Source of the DNA: Candidatus Baltobacteraceae bacterium | Lineage (GTDB): Bacteria; Vulcanimicrobiota; Vulcanimicrobiia; Vulcanimicrobiales; Vulcanimicrobiaceae | Length of the DNA: 64,000 nucleotides | NCBI GenBank assembly: GCA_035502855.1 | Contig: DATJTX010000023.1 | Coordinates: 59,053 to 123,052, forward strand | Direction of reading: 5' to 3' | Shown here: piece after piece, positions 25,011 to 34,105 of the stretch | Numbering within the stretch: the stretch's first letter is position 1 | How the letters are laid out: each line of letters starts with the position of its first letter | The notes under the pieces: generated by a model | Seen by the model: the letters and a program-made list of their open reading frames with translations, nothing else | Told to the model about the DNA's origin: nothing | Database searches by the model: none | Translations under genes and position numbers: made by a program

Positions 25011-28000
25011 ATGAGCCAAGGCTATTACCGGTACCCGACGATTGCGGGCGATCGCATCATCTTCGTGTGTGAGGATGATTTGTGGAGCGTTGGGTCCGGC
25101 GGGGGCAGCGCGACGCGGCTTACCGCCAGTTTCGGCACCTGCTCCACGCCACGGCTCTCGCCCGATGCGACGATGGTCGCGTTCATTTCGACCGACGACG
25201 GCAATCCGGAAGTGTACGTGATGCCGGCGGGCGGCGGCAAACCGCGGCGGCTGACCTTCTTGGGTTCGACCAGCGCGTACTGCATCGGTTGGAGCGGCGA
25301 CGGCCGAGAGATTCACTTTGTCGCCAACGCGCGCGCGTGGTACGAAGGTGAGACGCGCCCGTTCGCGGTCGCGGCCGGCGGCGGCGAACCGCGCGAACTG
25401 CACGTCGGACACGCGCGTTCGTTTTCCTATGGACCCGGCGGCGCGCTCGCGCTCGGTCGCAACGCCATCGACCCCGCGCGCTGGAAGCGGTACCGCGGCG
25501 GCACCGCCGGCGAAGTCTGGATCGACGCCGGCGCGCGCGGTGATTTCGAAAAGATGAAATTGCCCGACGGCAACCCGGCCTGGCCGATGTGGATCGGCGA
25601 GCGCATCTACTTCCTCTCCGATCACGAGGGGATCGGCAACATCTATTCGTGCGCCATCGACGGCAGCGACGTGACGCGCCACTCGAACGAAGCCGAGTAT
25701 TACGCCCGCTTTCCGTCGACCGACGGAACGCGCATCGTCTATTCGAGCGGCGGAGCGATCAGTTTGATCGACCTCGCGACCGATACGGCGGTCCAACTCG
25801 AAATCGACGCGCCCTCGGCCGAACCGCAAACCACGCGCCGCTTCGAGGGCGCTTCGCACGGTCTCGAGCATTTCGCGCCGCATCCCGACGGCACGCGCCT
25901 GGCGTTCGTCGCACGCGGACAGGCGTTCACGATGCCGCTCTTCGAGGGCGCGGTGATTTCGCACGGCGGCACCAGCCGCGTGCGGACGCGCTTGACCGAA
26001 TGGCTCGCGGACCGCAAGCGCTTTGCCTGCGTTACCGATCCGAACGGCTTCGAACAGATCGCGGTACAGCGCGCCGACGTTTCGGACGAGCCCAAGATGG
26101 TTACCTCGGGCGACATCGGGCGGGTGACCGATCTGGCCGTCTCGCCCGCGAGCGACGTGCTTGCCTTCGCCAATCATCGTCACGAACTGTGCGTGATCGA
26201 TTTGGACGACGGCAAGATCCGTCTGCTCGACCAGAGCCCCGCCCAACGCATCACCGACCTCGCCTTCTCACCCGACGGCCGCTACATCGCCTACGTGTGG
26301 TCGCCGACGCGCGGCGCCTCGATCATTCGGGTGGCAAAGGTGCGCTCGGGTAAGGTTCACGACGTAACCTCGCCGCTGCGGATCGATCATTCGCCGGCGT
26401 GGGACCCGCAGGGCAACTATCTCTACTTCATTTCGACGCGCGACTTTCACCCGGTTTACGACGCGCTGCAGTTCGACCTGAGCTTTCCGCAGGCACAGCG
26501 CCCCTTCGTCGTGACGCTGCGCAACGATGTTCCCTCGCCCTTCATTCCCCAACCGCGCCCGGTTCATCGCGATCACGACCACGATCACGATCACCCCGAC
26601 GGGAAGCACGCGAACGAAAAACACGACGAGGTGCGGATCGAGGTCGACTTCGACGATATCGCTGGCCGCGTACTCGGTTTCCCGGTCGACGAAGGCGACT
26701 ACGAACAGATCGTCGCGGTGAAGGGACGCGTGCTTTACACGCGCTTTCCGGTCAAGGGGATCAAGAACGCGGAGAACGACGAGGACGAAGAGGAGACCGG
26801 CTCGGGCACACTGCTCGCGTACGACTTCGAAAACCTGCGCCAGGCGACGGTCGCGACCGACGTCGGCGAGATGCGGCTCGGCAACGACGGGCGCACGCTG
26901 ATCTACCGCTCGCACGACCGCTTGCGCGCCATCGACGCGACCGCGGATCTGGGCGAGGAAGAACCGGAGAAACCTGCGCCCGAGCCGGGACGCAAGAGCG
27001 GCTGGATCGATCTGAACCGCGCAAGCGTCGAGATCGAGCCGCGCGACGAATGGGCGCAAATGTATCGGGAAGCCTGGCGTCTGCAAACCGAACATTTCTG
27101 GGTCGAGGACATGAGCGACATCGACTGGGATCGCGTCTACGACCGCTACAAGAGCGTGCTGCCGCGCGTGCGAACGCGTACCGAGCTCTCGGACGTGATC
27201 TGGGAGATGCAAGGTGAGCTGGGCACCTCGCACGCCTACGAGTTCGGCGGCGATCATCGCGTACCGCCGCAATATCAGCGCGGTTTCCTCGGCGCGGATC
27301 TCGCCTGGGACGAAGAGCGTGGCGGATACCGGATCGTGCGGATCTATCGCGGCGACTCGTGGAACCGCGGCGAAGATTCACCGCTGGCCGAACCCGGCCT
27401 CGACATCCACGAAGGCGACGTCCTGGTCGCGCTCGGCGGCAAACGCCTTTCGCGCGATGTTGCTCCGGATCGTCTCCTGGTCAACAGCGCCAGCAAGGAT
27501 CTCTCGGTCACGCTGCGCACGCGGCGCGATGAAGAGCGAACCGTGTTGGTCAAAGCGCTGGCGAGTGAATCGCTTCTGCGCTACCGCGCGTGGGTCGAAG
27601 CCAACCGCGGTTACGTGCACGAGAAAACGAACGGACGCGTCGGTTACGTGCACATTCCCGACATGGGACCATGGGGGTTTGCCGAGTTCCATCGCGGGTA
27701 CTTGAACGAGTTCGATCGCAAGGGGCTGGTCGTCGACGTGCGTTACAACCGCGGCGGCCACGTCTCCCCGCTGCTGCTCGAGAAGCTCGCGCGCAAGCGC
27801 GTCGGCTACGACGTTCCGCGTTACGGTACGCCGATTCCGTATCCACCGGAGTCGGTCGCCGGGCCGATGATTGCGATCACGAATCAATTTGCCGGCTCGG
27901 ACGGCGACATCTTCAGTCACTGCTTCAAGCTCTACAAGCTCGGCCCGCTGGTCGGCAAACGCACCTGGGGCGGCGTGATCGGCATCAATCCGTATCACCA

Positions 28001-28250
28001 TCTGGTCGACGGCACGGTGACGACGCAGCCGGAGTACTCGTTCTGGTTCTCCGACGTCGGCTGGAAGGTCGAGAACTACGGCACCGATCCGGATTACGAC
28101 GTCGACTACGCGCCTCAAGACTACCGCGACGGCCGCGATCCGCAGATGGATTTCGCCCTGCGCATGATGGACCGCGCGCTCGAATACACGACCGAACTGC
28201 GCCCGGATCTTTCGACTCGCCCGTCGTTGCCGTTACCAACGCTGGTATAG
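25011..28250 (+). CDS. Tricorn-type protease (S41 family) with beta-propellers and PDZ domain
   Basis: A 1079-residue tricorn protease homologue, a large cytosolic exopeptidase complex that degrades peptides left by other proteases. The N-terminal half consists of WD/PQQ-like blades (repeats such as LSPDATMVAFIS, FSPDGRYIAYVWS) forming two propellers, followed by the core and a PDZ domain near residues 780-860. The predicted catalytic residues are His741 (LGTSHAYEF) and Ser963-Asp964 (QFAGSDGDIF), near His746 and Ser965/Asp966 of Thermoplasma tricorn. A histidine/aspartate-rich stretch (HRDHDHDHDHPDGKH) near residue 518 lies between domains. I start at the ATG at 25011; the longer frame reads through the operator region. 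Confidence 0.93.
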   Translation: MSQGYYRYPTIAGDRIIFVCEDDLWSVGSGGGSATRLTASFGTCSTPRLSPDATMVAFISTDDGNPEVYVMPAGGGKPRRLTFLGSTSAYCIGWSGDGREIHFVANARAWYEGETRPFAVAAGGGEPRELHVGHARSFSYGPGGALALGRNAIDPARWKRYRGGTAGEVWIDAGARGDFEKMKLPDGNPAWPMWIGERIYFLSDHEGIGNIYSCAIDGSDVTRHSNEAEYYARFPSTDGTRIVYSSGGAISLIDLATDTAVQLEIDAPSAEPQTTRRFEGASHGLEHFAPHPDGTRLAFVARGQAFTMPLFEGAVISHGGTSRVRTRLTEWLADRKRFACVTDPNGFEQIAVQRADVSDEPKMVTSGDIGRVTDLAVSPASDVLAFANHRHELCVIDLDDGKIRLLDQSPAQRITDLAFSPDGRYIAYVWSPTRGASIIRVAKVRSGKVHDVTSPLRIDHSPAWDPQGNYLYFISTRDFHPVYDALQFDLSFPQAQRPFVVTLRNDVPSPFIPQPRPVHRDHDHDHDHPDGKHANEKHDEVRIEVDFDDIAGRVLGFPVDEGDYEQIVAVKGRVLYTRFPVKGIKNAENDEDEEETGSGTLLAYDFENLRQATVATDVGEMRLGNDGRTLIYRSHDRLRAIDATADLGEEEPEKPAPEPGRKSGWIDLNRASVEIEPRDEWAQMYREAWRLQTEHFWVEDMSDIDWDRVYDRYKSVLPRVRTRTELSDVIWEMQGELGTSHAYEFGGDHRVPPQYQRGFLGADLAWDEERGGYRIVRIYRGDSWNRGEDSPLAEPGLDIHEGDVLVALGGKRLSRDVAPDRLLVNSASKDLSVTLRTRRDEERTVLVKALASESLLRYRAWVEANRGYVHEKTNGRVGYVHIPDMGPWGFAEFHRGYLNEFDRKGLVVDVRYNRGGHVSPLLLEKLARKRVGYDVPRYGTPIPYPPESVAGPMIAITNQFAGSDGDIFSHCFKLYKLGPLVGKRTWGGVIGINPYHHLVDGTVTTQPEYSFWFSDVGWKVENYGTDPDYDVDYAPQDYRDGRDPQMDFALRMMDRALEYTTELRPDLSTRPSLPLPTLV

Positions 28251-28592
28251 ACGGTTCGGCCGCCTCGTGCGGCTATGTTGTCATCCCGAGCCCTTCGACT
28301 CCGCGGAGTCGAGGGAAGCGCGATCCGTGTGTTGCTAAGCGAAGGCTCGAAGTTTTGCGCCATTCGCAGGATGCGACCCTTCGAGGCTCGCCTTCGGCTC
28401 GCACCTCAGGGTGACGGAGCAACGGTCATCAGGGTGACGGAGCAACGGTCATCAGGGTGACGGAGCAACGGTCATCCTGAGGTGCACGAGCGCGCAGCGG
28501 CGAGTGCCTCGAAGGACGCGAGGAGCGTCTTCGCGGGCAACACACGGGTGAAGCTTCCCTCGACTACGCTTCGCTCCGCTCGGGATGACACT
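28251..28592. repeat. Intergenic repeat island with nested inverted repeats
   Basis: No gene is seen in these 342 bases. Nested perfect 12-bp arms bound the region: TGTCATCCCGAG (28279-28290) with CTCGGGATGACA (28579-28590), and GTCGAGGGAAGC (28308-28319) with GCTTCCCTCGAC (28553-28564). A palindromic CTCCGCGGAG sits in the left end. The organisation suggests a non-coding miniature element or a composite of extragenic palindromes between convergent genes. It contains a separate tandem repeat (28407-28475) and shares a CATCC-GAG core with repeats at 38227 and 46410. Confidence 0.7.
28407..28475. repeat. Three exact tandem copies of a 23-bp unit
   Basis: CAGGGTGACGGAGCAACGGTCAT is repeated three times without change or spacer, then runs into CCTGAGGTG, so the junction recreates GGTCATCCTGAGG. 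Exact identity implies recent slippage or duplication. With no spacers it is not a CRISPR array. Confidence 0.9.
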
Positions 28593-30527
28593 TTAGCGCA
28601 AGTATTTGTCGAACCAGCCGACCATGCGTTCGAGGATGTCGATTTGGTTTTTTGGCTGGCGCGGACCGTGCCCCTCGCCCGCATAGACGACGAGTTGTGA
28701 CGGCACGCCCAACGCTTGCATCGCGTGATAGAACTCGAACGCCTGCGGCGCCGGAACCTCTTCGTCGCGCTCGCCTTGCAGAATCAAGACCGGCGTGTGC
28801 GAATTCTTGATGAACGTGATCGGAGAACTCTTGGCGTACACGGCCGGATCATCGTAGACTGATGCACCGAAGAACGGGATCATCCACTGATCGATCTTGT
28901 TCTGGCCGTAGTATGACTGCCAGTTGACGATGCCGGCGCCGGCGACGATTGCCTTGAAGCGCCGCGTCTGCGTTTCGGCCCACATCGCCATATAGCCGCC
29001 GTAGCTCCAACCGAAGAGGCCGAGCCGGTGCGGATCGACCGGCGCCGACGCGATCGCTTGGTCGACGCCGGCCAGATCGTCACGCCAGTCGCCGTAGCCG
29101 AAATCCTTGACGTTGGCGCGGGTGAACGCCTCGCCTTGCCCGTAGCTGCCGCGCGGGTTGGGTTCGAGCACGAAGTAGCCGCGCGCGGTTGCCGCGGCGA
29201 CATAGCGATAATCATACATCGGCGTCCATTCCGACGACGGGCCGCCGTGAATGTAGGTCAGCATCGGGTACTTCTTGTGCGGATCGAATCCGAGCGGATA
29301 GATCAGCCAGCCCTGCACCGTGAAGGGCGCGCTCTTCCACCTCAGCGAGACCACTTTACCGTAGAGTTTGGGCACGTTTGCGTTCGCGTGCGTGACCGGC
29401 TGCAGATTTCCCGGCGTCCCGGCCCATACTTCGGGCGGCAGCGTAAACGAGGTTCGCACCAGCGCGACCTGCGGCGCACGCGCCGCGAGGGAGAGATTGC
29501 GCAGGGTCTCCTCGCCGCCGAGCACGGTCGTGGTGACCCCGGTGCGCGGGTCGAGGTAGAGGATGTGCAGCGCGCCGAGGACGTGCGCGACCAGCACGAT
29601 GCGCGAACTGCGCGTCCAATGGAGATCCGCCACGTTGAAACGCGCCTGCGGCGTTGCGTCGCGGTACACACCGGTTTGCGCATCGACCACGTACACGTCG
29701 CCGCCCACCGGCCCGAAGTCGCTCATCAATCCGCCGACGATCGCGACGTGCGTGCCGTCGGGCGACCATTGCGGATCGTTTATCTGAAACCTCGGCGCCA
29801 GCAGATCGTGGAACGTGCCGCCGCTGGCGGGAATGGTCGCGAGCTTCGCGATCCACCAGTTGTTGTCACCGTTGCCGCGCGCGTAGGTACACGCGAAACG
29901 CGACGAATCCGGCGACCAGGCGTACTCGTAGACGTAGTCCGGCGCGGGGCTCACCAGTGTGAGCGCGCCGGTCGAGACATCGACCGTCGCAATCTGCTGT
30001 TCGTCGTTCACCGTGCCGATCACGCCGACGTCACGCGCGCCGGGGGCGAGCGCGCCGGCGAGCCGGTGCGGGTGCGCGATGTACAGAAAGGCGAGGCGCT
30101 TGCCGTCGGGCGACCAGGTCAGGCGTTGCGGCAAGCCTCCCAGCGCCGCGAGGAGACGAAGGTGCGATCCGTTCGCGTCGGCGACGTAGAGCGAGGGTCT
30201 TCCCTTCGTGCGCGCATCCGCGAGAAACGCGACGTGCAAGCCGTCGGGCGACCAAGCCGGGTAGGTCGCATTGGTTCCGCTGCGGCCGGCGCTCAGGCGC
30301 ACCGTGCGACCCGTGCTAAGGTCGTCGATCCAGACCGAGTCGAGGTGGTGCAGGCTCTGTTGCCAAGCGACATGCGATCCGTCGGGCGAGATCGTGACGT
30401 TGCTGAAATCGCGCAAGCCGTCGGTGATGCGCAACACGTCGCGCATCGATGGAGCGGCTTGCGCGATCTGCGCGCACGAGAGAATCAGCGCGGCAAGGAT
30501 TGCAGCGAATCGAATGCAGGCAGACAT
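28593..30527 (-). CDS. Exported S9 family peptidase (prolyl oligopeptidase/acylaminoacyl-peptidase type)
   Basis: A 644-residue two-domain serine peptidase. A Sec signal (MSACIRFAAILAALILSCAQIAQA) precedes a beta-propeller with TolB-like blades (ISPDGSHVAW, WSPDGLHVAFL), which filters substrate access, and a C-terminal alpha/beta hydrolase. The nucleophile is Ser508 in GWSYGGYMAMW; Asp lies in LQGERDEEVP and His in EGHGPR. It cleaves short peptides, probably in the periplasm. The stop codon lies a few bases from the 12-bp arm of the repeat island. It diverges from aceA, with 325 bases between start codons. Confidence 0.92.
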   Translation of the reverse strand: MSACIRFAAILAALILSCAQIAQAAPSMRDVLRITDGLRDFSNVTISPDGSHVAWQQSLHHLDSVWIDDLSTGRTVRLSAGRSGTNATYPAWSPDGLHVAFLADARTKGRPSLYVADANGSHLRLLAALGGLPQRLTWSPDGKRLAFLYIAHPHRLAGALAPGARDVGVIGTVNDEQQIATVDVSTGALTLVSPAPDYVYEYAWSPDSSRFACTYARGNGDNNWWIAKLATIPASGGTFHDLLAPRFQINDPQWSPDGTHVAIVGGLMSDFGPVGGDVYVVDAQTGVYRDATPQARFNVADLHWTRSSRIVLVAHVLGALHILYLDPRTGVTTTVLGGEETLRNLSLAARAPQVALVRTSFTLPPEVWAGTPGNLQPVTHANANVPKLYGKVVSLRWKSAPFTVQGWLIYPLGFDPHKKYPMLTYIHGGPSSEWTPMYDYRYVAAATARGYFVLEPNPRGSYGQGEAFTRANVKDFGYGDWRDDLAGVDQAIASAPVDPHRLGLFGWSYGGYMAMWAETQTRRFKAIVAGAGIVNWQSYYGQNKIDQWMIPFFGASVYDDPAVYAKSSPITFIKNSHTPVLILQGERDEEVPAPQAFEFYHAMQALGVPSQLVVYAGEGHGPRQPKNQIDILERMVGWFDKYLR

Positions 30528-30731
30528 GGCAGCGGTCTTTCGAGTATCGCGGGTCTTCTCATTGTGGATCAGCGGCGCGCGCGATCCGGTTAAGTGTTCG
30601 AAAAACGGAAGAAGATCGGCCGCCGCGCAACCGATCTATACCAAACGAGGAGACCAAGGGAATCCGGGATACACGCGTTCTTGATGCACGCGTGAACGGC
30701 TGTTGCCTCCGAAAGCCGATCCGTAAACCGA

Positions 30732-30760
30732 TTGACAGTGCTTGGTTAACCGAGTATAAG
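30732..30760 (+). promoter_or_regulatory. Sigma-70-type promoter of aceAB with a dyad in the spacer
   Basis: TTGACA (30732-30737) and TATAAG (30755-30760) are separated by exactly 17 bases, a near-consensus housekeeping promoter. Within the spacer CTTGGTTAACCGAG (30741-30754) is a 14-bp dyad with one mismatched pair and core GGTTAACC, placed where a bound repressor would block RNA polymerase. The rest of the 325-base gap to the S9 gene holds no gene. Confidence 0.75.
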
Positions 30761-30772
30761 GGTAAGATGGCA

Positions 30773-30836
30773 GTCCAATGATCGCCTACGAGCGATCCAA
30801 TTGACCCGGTCCAATGAGCAATCTGAGCGATCCAAT
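30773..30836 (+). repeat. Imperfect direct repeat in the aceA 5' untranslated region
   Basis: Two copies of about 28-29 bases (30773-30801 and 30809-30836) both start GTCCAATG and end GAGCGATCCAAT. They lie downstream of the predicted transcription start and upstream of the aceA SD. They may be tandem binding sites or an RNA element. Confidence 0.55.
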
Positions 30837-30852
30837 CACAAAGGAGCCTGAG

Positions 30853-32163
30853 TTGAACAGCAACGGCCGCGCCACCGCCCTGACCGATTCGTGGAAGAGC
30901 GATGCCCGCTGGAGCGCAATCGAGCGCCGCTATTCCGCCGAGGACGTCGTGAAGCTGCAAGGCAGCGTGATCGTCGAGCAAACGCTCGCGCGCTTGGGCG
31001 CCGAGCGGCTCTGGTCGCTGCTGCACGAGCCGCAGGCCACCGCGACGCTCGGCGTGATGACCGGCGGTCAAGCCGTGCAGGCCGCCAAGGCCGGACTCGA
31101 GGCGATCTACTGCAGCGGTTGGCAAGTCGCCGCCGACGCAAACACGTCGGGCAACATCTATCCGGATCAAAGTCTCTATCCGGTCAACAGCGTTCCACAA
31201 CTCGTCAAGCGCATCAACGCCGCCTTGCAGCGTCTCGATCAAATCGAAACGGTCGAAGGACGCGGCGGCCCGCGGAACTATCTGCCGATCGTCGCCGACG
31301 CCGAAGCCGGCTTCGGCGGTCCGCTGAACGTCTTCGAATTGACCAAGGCGATGATCGAAGCCGGCGCCGCCGGCGTGCACCTGGAAGATCAACTCAGCTC
31401 CGAGAAAAAGTGCGGTCACCTCGGCGGCAAGGTGCTGATCCCCACGCAACAGGCCGTGCGCCATCTGATCGCCGCGCGGCTTGCCGCCGACGTGCTCGAC
31501 GTGCCGACGATCATCGTCGCCCGCACCGACGCCAACGCCGCCACGCTGATCACCAGCGACATCGATCCGATCGATCGTCAATTCATCACCGGCGAACGTA
31601 CCGCCGAAGGCTTTTTCCGCACGCGCGAAGGCGTGGAGGTCTGCATCGCCCGCGGACTTGCGTACGCGCCCTACGCCGATCTGATCTGGATGGAGACCTC
31701 AGAACCGAGCATCGAAGAAGCGCGCAGATTCGCCCACGCAATTCACGCGAAGTTCCCCGGCAAGCTGCTCGCCTACAACTGCTCGCCCTCGTTCAACTGG
31801 AAGAAGAAGCTCGACGACGCCTCGATTGCGGCATTCCGCGACGAGCTCAACGCGCTCGGCTATAAGTTCCAGTTCATCACGCTCGCGGGCTTCCACGCGC
31901 TCAACTTCAGCTTCTTCGAGCTGGCCCGCGATTTCAAGAAGCGCGGGATGAGCGCGTACGCCGAATTCCAACAGGCGGAATTCGCCGCCGAGAAGTTCGG
32001 CTACACGGCCACCCGCCACCAGCGCGAAGTCGGAACGGGGTACTTCGACGAAGTGACGCAGACGATCAGTGAGGGTCGATCCTCGACGACCGCGCTCGAA
32101 GGCTCGACCGAGGCCGAGCAGTTCTACGGTAACGGGCACGTCGAACAAGTCCTGCGTGCCTAG
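30853..32163 (+). CDS. aceA: Isocitrate lyase
   Basis: First enzyme of the glyoxylate shunt: isocitrate to glyoxylate plus succinate. The catalytic cysteine is C187 in [13 protein letters not shown], and the PEP-mutase-superfamily segments [16 protein letters not shown] and NCSPSFNW are intact. I choose the TTG at 30853 because AGGAG lies 6 bases upstream; the in-frame ATG at 30814 lacks an SD and lies inside the leader repeat. The resulting 436 residues is normal. It is followed after one base by aceB. Acetyl-CoA from pyrimidine, fatty-acid or acetate catabolism encoded nearby would feed this shunt. Confidence 0.96.
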   Translation: MNSNGRATALTDSWKSDARWSAIERRYSAEDVVKLQGSVIVEQTLARLGAERLWSLLHEPQATATLGVMTGGQAVQAAKAGLEAIYCSGWQVAADANTSGNIYPDQSLYPVNSVPQLVKRINAALQRLDQIETVEGRGGPRNYLPIVADAEAGFGGPLNVFELTKAMIEAGAAGVHLEDQLSSEKKCGHLGGKVLIPTQQAVRHLIAARLAADVLDVPTIIVARTDANAATLITSDIDPIDRQFITGERTAEGFFRTREGVEVCIARGLAYAPYADLIWMETSEPSIEEARRFAHAIHAKFPGKLLAYNCSPSFNWKKKLDDASIAAFRDELNALGYKFQFITLAGFHALNFSFFELARDFKKRGMSAYAEFQQAEFAAEKFGYTATRHQREVGTGYFDEVTQTISEGRSSTTALEGSTEAEQFYGNGHVEQVLRA

Positions 32164-32164
32164 T

Positions 32165-33634
32165 ATGAACGAAGCCCCGGCAGGGTTCGCGCTCGAGCAA
32201 GACCTGCCGCCGGGATTCGCGGAGTTCTTTCTCCCGCTCCACCAGCGCTTTACGCCGGCGCAGCAGCGGCTGACCGCGGTGCGCGCCGAACGCCTTGCGC
32301 GCGCGCACCAAGGCGAGCGGCCGGGATATCGCGCGCCCTCGCAGGCCACGACGACGCCGTGGCGGATCGAGCTGCCCGCGTGGTGCCAAGATCAGCGTAA
32401 CCAAATGACCGGTCCCGCCGACGATGCGGAACTGGTCGTGAAGATGCTCAACTCCGGCGCGCCCGGCGTGATGCTCGATCTCGAAGATTCGATGGCCAAC
32501 ACCTGGGAGCACCTGATGCTCGGCCATGCGAATCTCATCGCCGCGCTCTACGGCGAGCTCACGTACGACGATCGCAAACGCGGCGCGACGATCGGCATCG
32601 CTCCGAGCACGACGGTCGTCTGGAATCGCGTGCGCGGTCTGCATATGTCGCAGGCCGGGATCGTGCCGGGCGAAGTGACCAGCGCCTCGCTCTTCGACGC
32701 CGCGCTGCTCACGTACCGCCTCGAGTACGACCGCCTCAAACATCCGCTGTGCATCTACATTCCAAAGTCCGAATCGGCCGAGGAAGCGCTCTGGTGGAAC
32801 GACCTCTTCGACGCGATCGTGGCGGCGAAGCGGTGGAAGCCGGGGTCGATCAAGGCGATGGCGCTGATCGAAGCCTTTCCGGTCGCCTACGAGATGGAAG
32901 AGTTCCTCTTCAATTTACGCGAGTACATCCTCGGGTTGAATCTCGGGCGCTGGGACTACATGGCGAGCCTGATCCATTTCAATCTGGAAGATCCAAACTG
33001 GGTCTTGCCCGATCGCAACACGATCCCCATCGACGTCCCGTTCTTCCAGAATTTGCGCAACCTGATGCCCGAGATCACGCACAAGCACGGCGCGCTCGCG
33101 ATCGGCGGCATGACCGCGCTCTTTCCGGATCGCGAAAACCCGGAGCTCAACGCGCGCGCGCTCGATGTGCTCGAGCGGGACAAAAAAAACGAGGCGAGCT
33201 GCCTCATGGACGGCGCCTGGACCGGCCACCCCGATCAAAACACGATCGCGGTCGCGCAATTTCCCTTTCCGAATCAAGTGGAGAAGCGGCCGAAGCTGGC
33301 GACCCCGCACCCGGATCTGCGGCCCGCGCCGAAGGGCGTCGGGACGACGACGCTCGAGGGCACGCGCGCCGCGGTGCGCACCGTCATTCGCTATCGTCAA
33401 GGCGTGCTCGAGGGCCGCGGCGCGAGCCTACTCGACGGCTACATGGAAGATCTCGCGACCGACCGGATCTATCGCCTGATGATCGCGCAACGCATGCGCC
33501 ACCCCGGGCCGTACACGCCGGCATCGCTCAGCGCGATCTTCGATGAAGAATTGGAACGGCTCGGGCCGGAGTACCGGCACGCGCGCGAACTCTCCGAGCA
33601 GATGATTCTGACCGGAGCGTTCGATCCGAAATAG
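32165..33634 (+). CDS. aceB: Malate synthase A
   Basis: Second enzyme of the glyoxylate shunt: glyoxylate plus acetyl-CoA to malate. The 489-residue protein has the family regions APGVMLDLEDS, LIEAFPVAYEMEEFLF, GLNLGRWDYMAS (metal-binding region) and MDGAWTGHPD with the catalytic aspartate near the C terminus. The length fits the A isoform, not the 720-residue G form. It starts one base after the aceA stop (TAGTATG), indicating tight coupling. Antisense frames here are shadows. Confidence 0.96.
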   Translation: MNEAPAGFALEQDLPPGFAEFFLPLHQRFTPAQQRLTAVRAERLARAHQGERPGYRAPSQATTTPWRIELPAWCQDQRNQMTGPADDAELVVKMLNSGAPGVMLDLEDSMANTWEHLMLGHANLIAALYGELTYDDRKRGATIGIAPSTTVVWNRVRGLHMSQAGIVPGEVTSASLFDAALLTYRLEYDRLKHPLCIYIPKSESAEEALWWNDLFDAIVAAKRWKPGSIKAMALIEAFPVAYEMEEFLFNLREYILGLNLGRWDYMASLIHFNLEDPNWVLPDRNTIPIDVPFFQNLRNLMPEITHKHGALAIGGMTALFPDRENPELNARALDVLERDKKNEASCLMDGAWTGHPDQNTIAVAQFPFPNQVEKRPKLATPHPDLRPAPKGVGTTTLEGTRAAVRTVIRYRQGVLEGRGASLLDGYMEDLATDRIYRLMIAQRMRHPGPYTPASLSAIFDEELERLGPEYRHARELSEQMILTGAFDPK

Positions 33635-33639
33635 ACGGT

Positions 33640-34065
33640 TCAGCGCTTCTGGGCGGCCTTCTTTTTCCGCGTCGCGGCGGCTCGCTTTGCACCGCGCTTA
33701 CGCGCGGGCGTCGATCCGGTGCCGGTCCCGCGTTTCTTCCGTGTCGCCGCGGCTTTCTTTGCCGAACGCTTGCGGTCGGCGGCGGTGCGGCCGGTCTTCG
33801 GTCGCGTGCCTAGGTCGCTCACCGACGATTCGTTCATATGGACGCCATAGTACTCGGCTGCCTTCTTGATGTTGGCGAAGGCCAGTTCGCGCTCGCTCGC
33901 TGATACGCCGGTCGTTTGATCGAAGCGCGCGATCGCATTGCGCACGTGCTTTTCGTCGGTCAGCGGCTCTTTGCGTTCCTTGGGGTAGGCGAAGACGCTG
34001 TCGGGTAGATCGCCCCGCTCGGTCAGCTCGCCGTGTTTCTCATGTGGCTTCCACGTAGCTCGCAT
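33640..34065 (-). CDS. DUF6582-like protein with lysine/arginine-rich histone-like tail
   Basis: A 141-residue protein starting at the ATG at 34065, with GAGG 8 bases upstream. The first about 75 residues (ending KKAAEYYGVHMNE) match a small conserved domain often labelled DUF6582, with the segment FAYPKERKEPLTDEKHVRNA. The rest is a low-complexity basic tail of repeated KKAAATRKK/RKRGAKRAA blocks, like histone H1 or Alba-type tails that bind DNA or RNA. It may be a nucleoid-associated or stress protein. It lies 40 bases downstream of the methyltransferase gene and ends 5 bases from aceB, convergently. Confidence 0.75.
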   Translation of the reverse strand: MRATWKPHEKHGELTERGDLPDSVFAYPKERKEPLTDEKHVRNAIARFDQTTGVSASERELAFANIKKAAEYYGVHMNESSVSDLGTRPKTGRTAADRKRSAKKAAATRKKRGTGTGSTPARKRGAKRAAATRKKKAAQKR

Positions 34066-34105
34066 CGAAAATACCTCGCTCGACGATACTAATTCCCAAA
34101 TCTGC

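Noticed and set aside
28407..28475. Possible CRISPR array at this and the other tandem repeats (38227, 46410)
   Set aside because: Units are directly adjacent without spacers and no cas gene is present.
30814..30852. ATG at 30814 as the aceA start
   Set aside because: It lacks an SD and lies in a duplicated leader element; the TTG at 30853 has AGGAG at ideal spacing and gives the normal N terminus.
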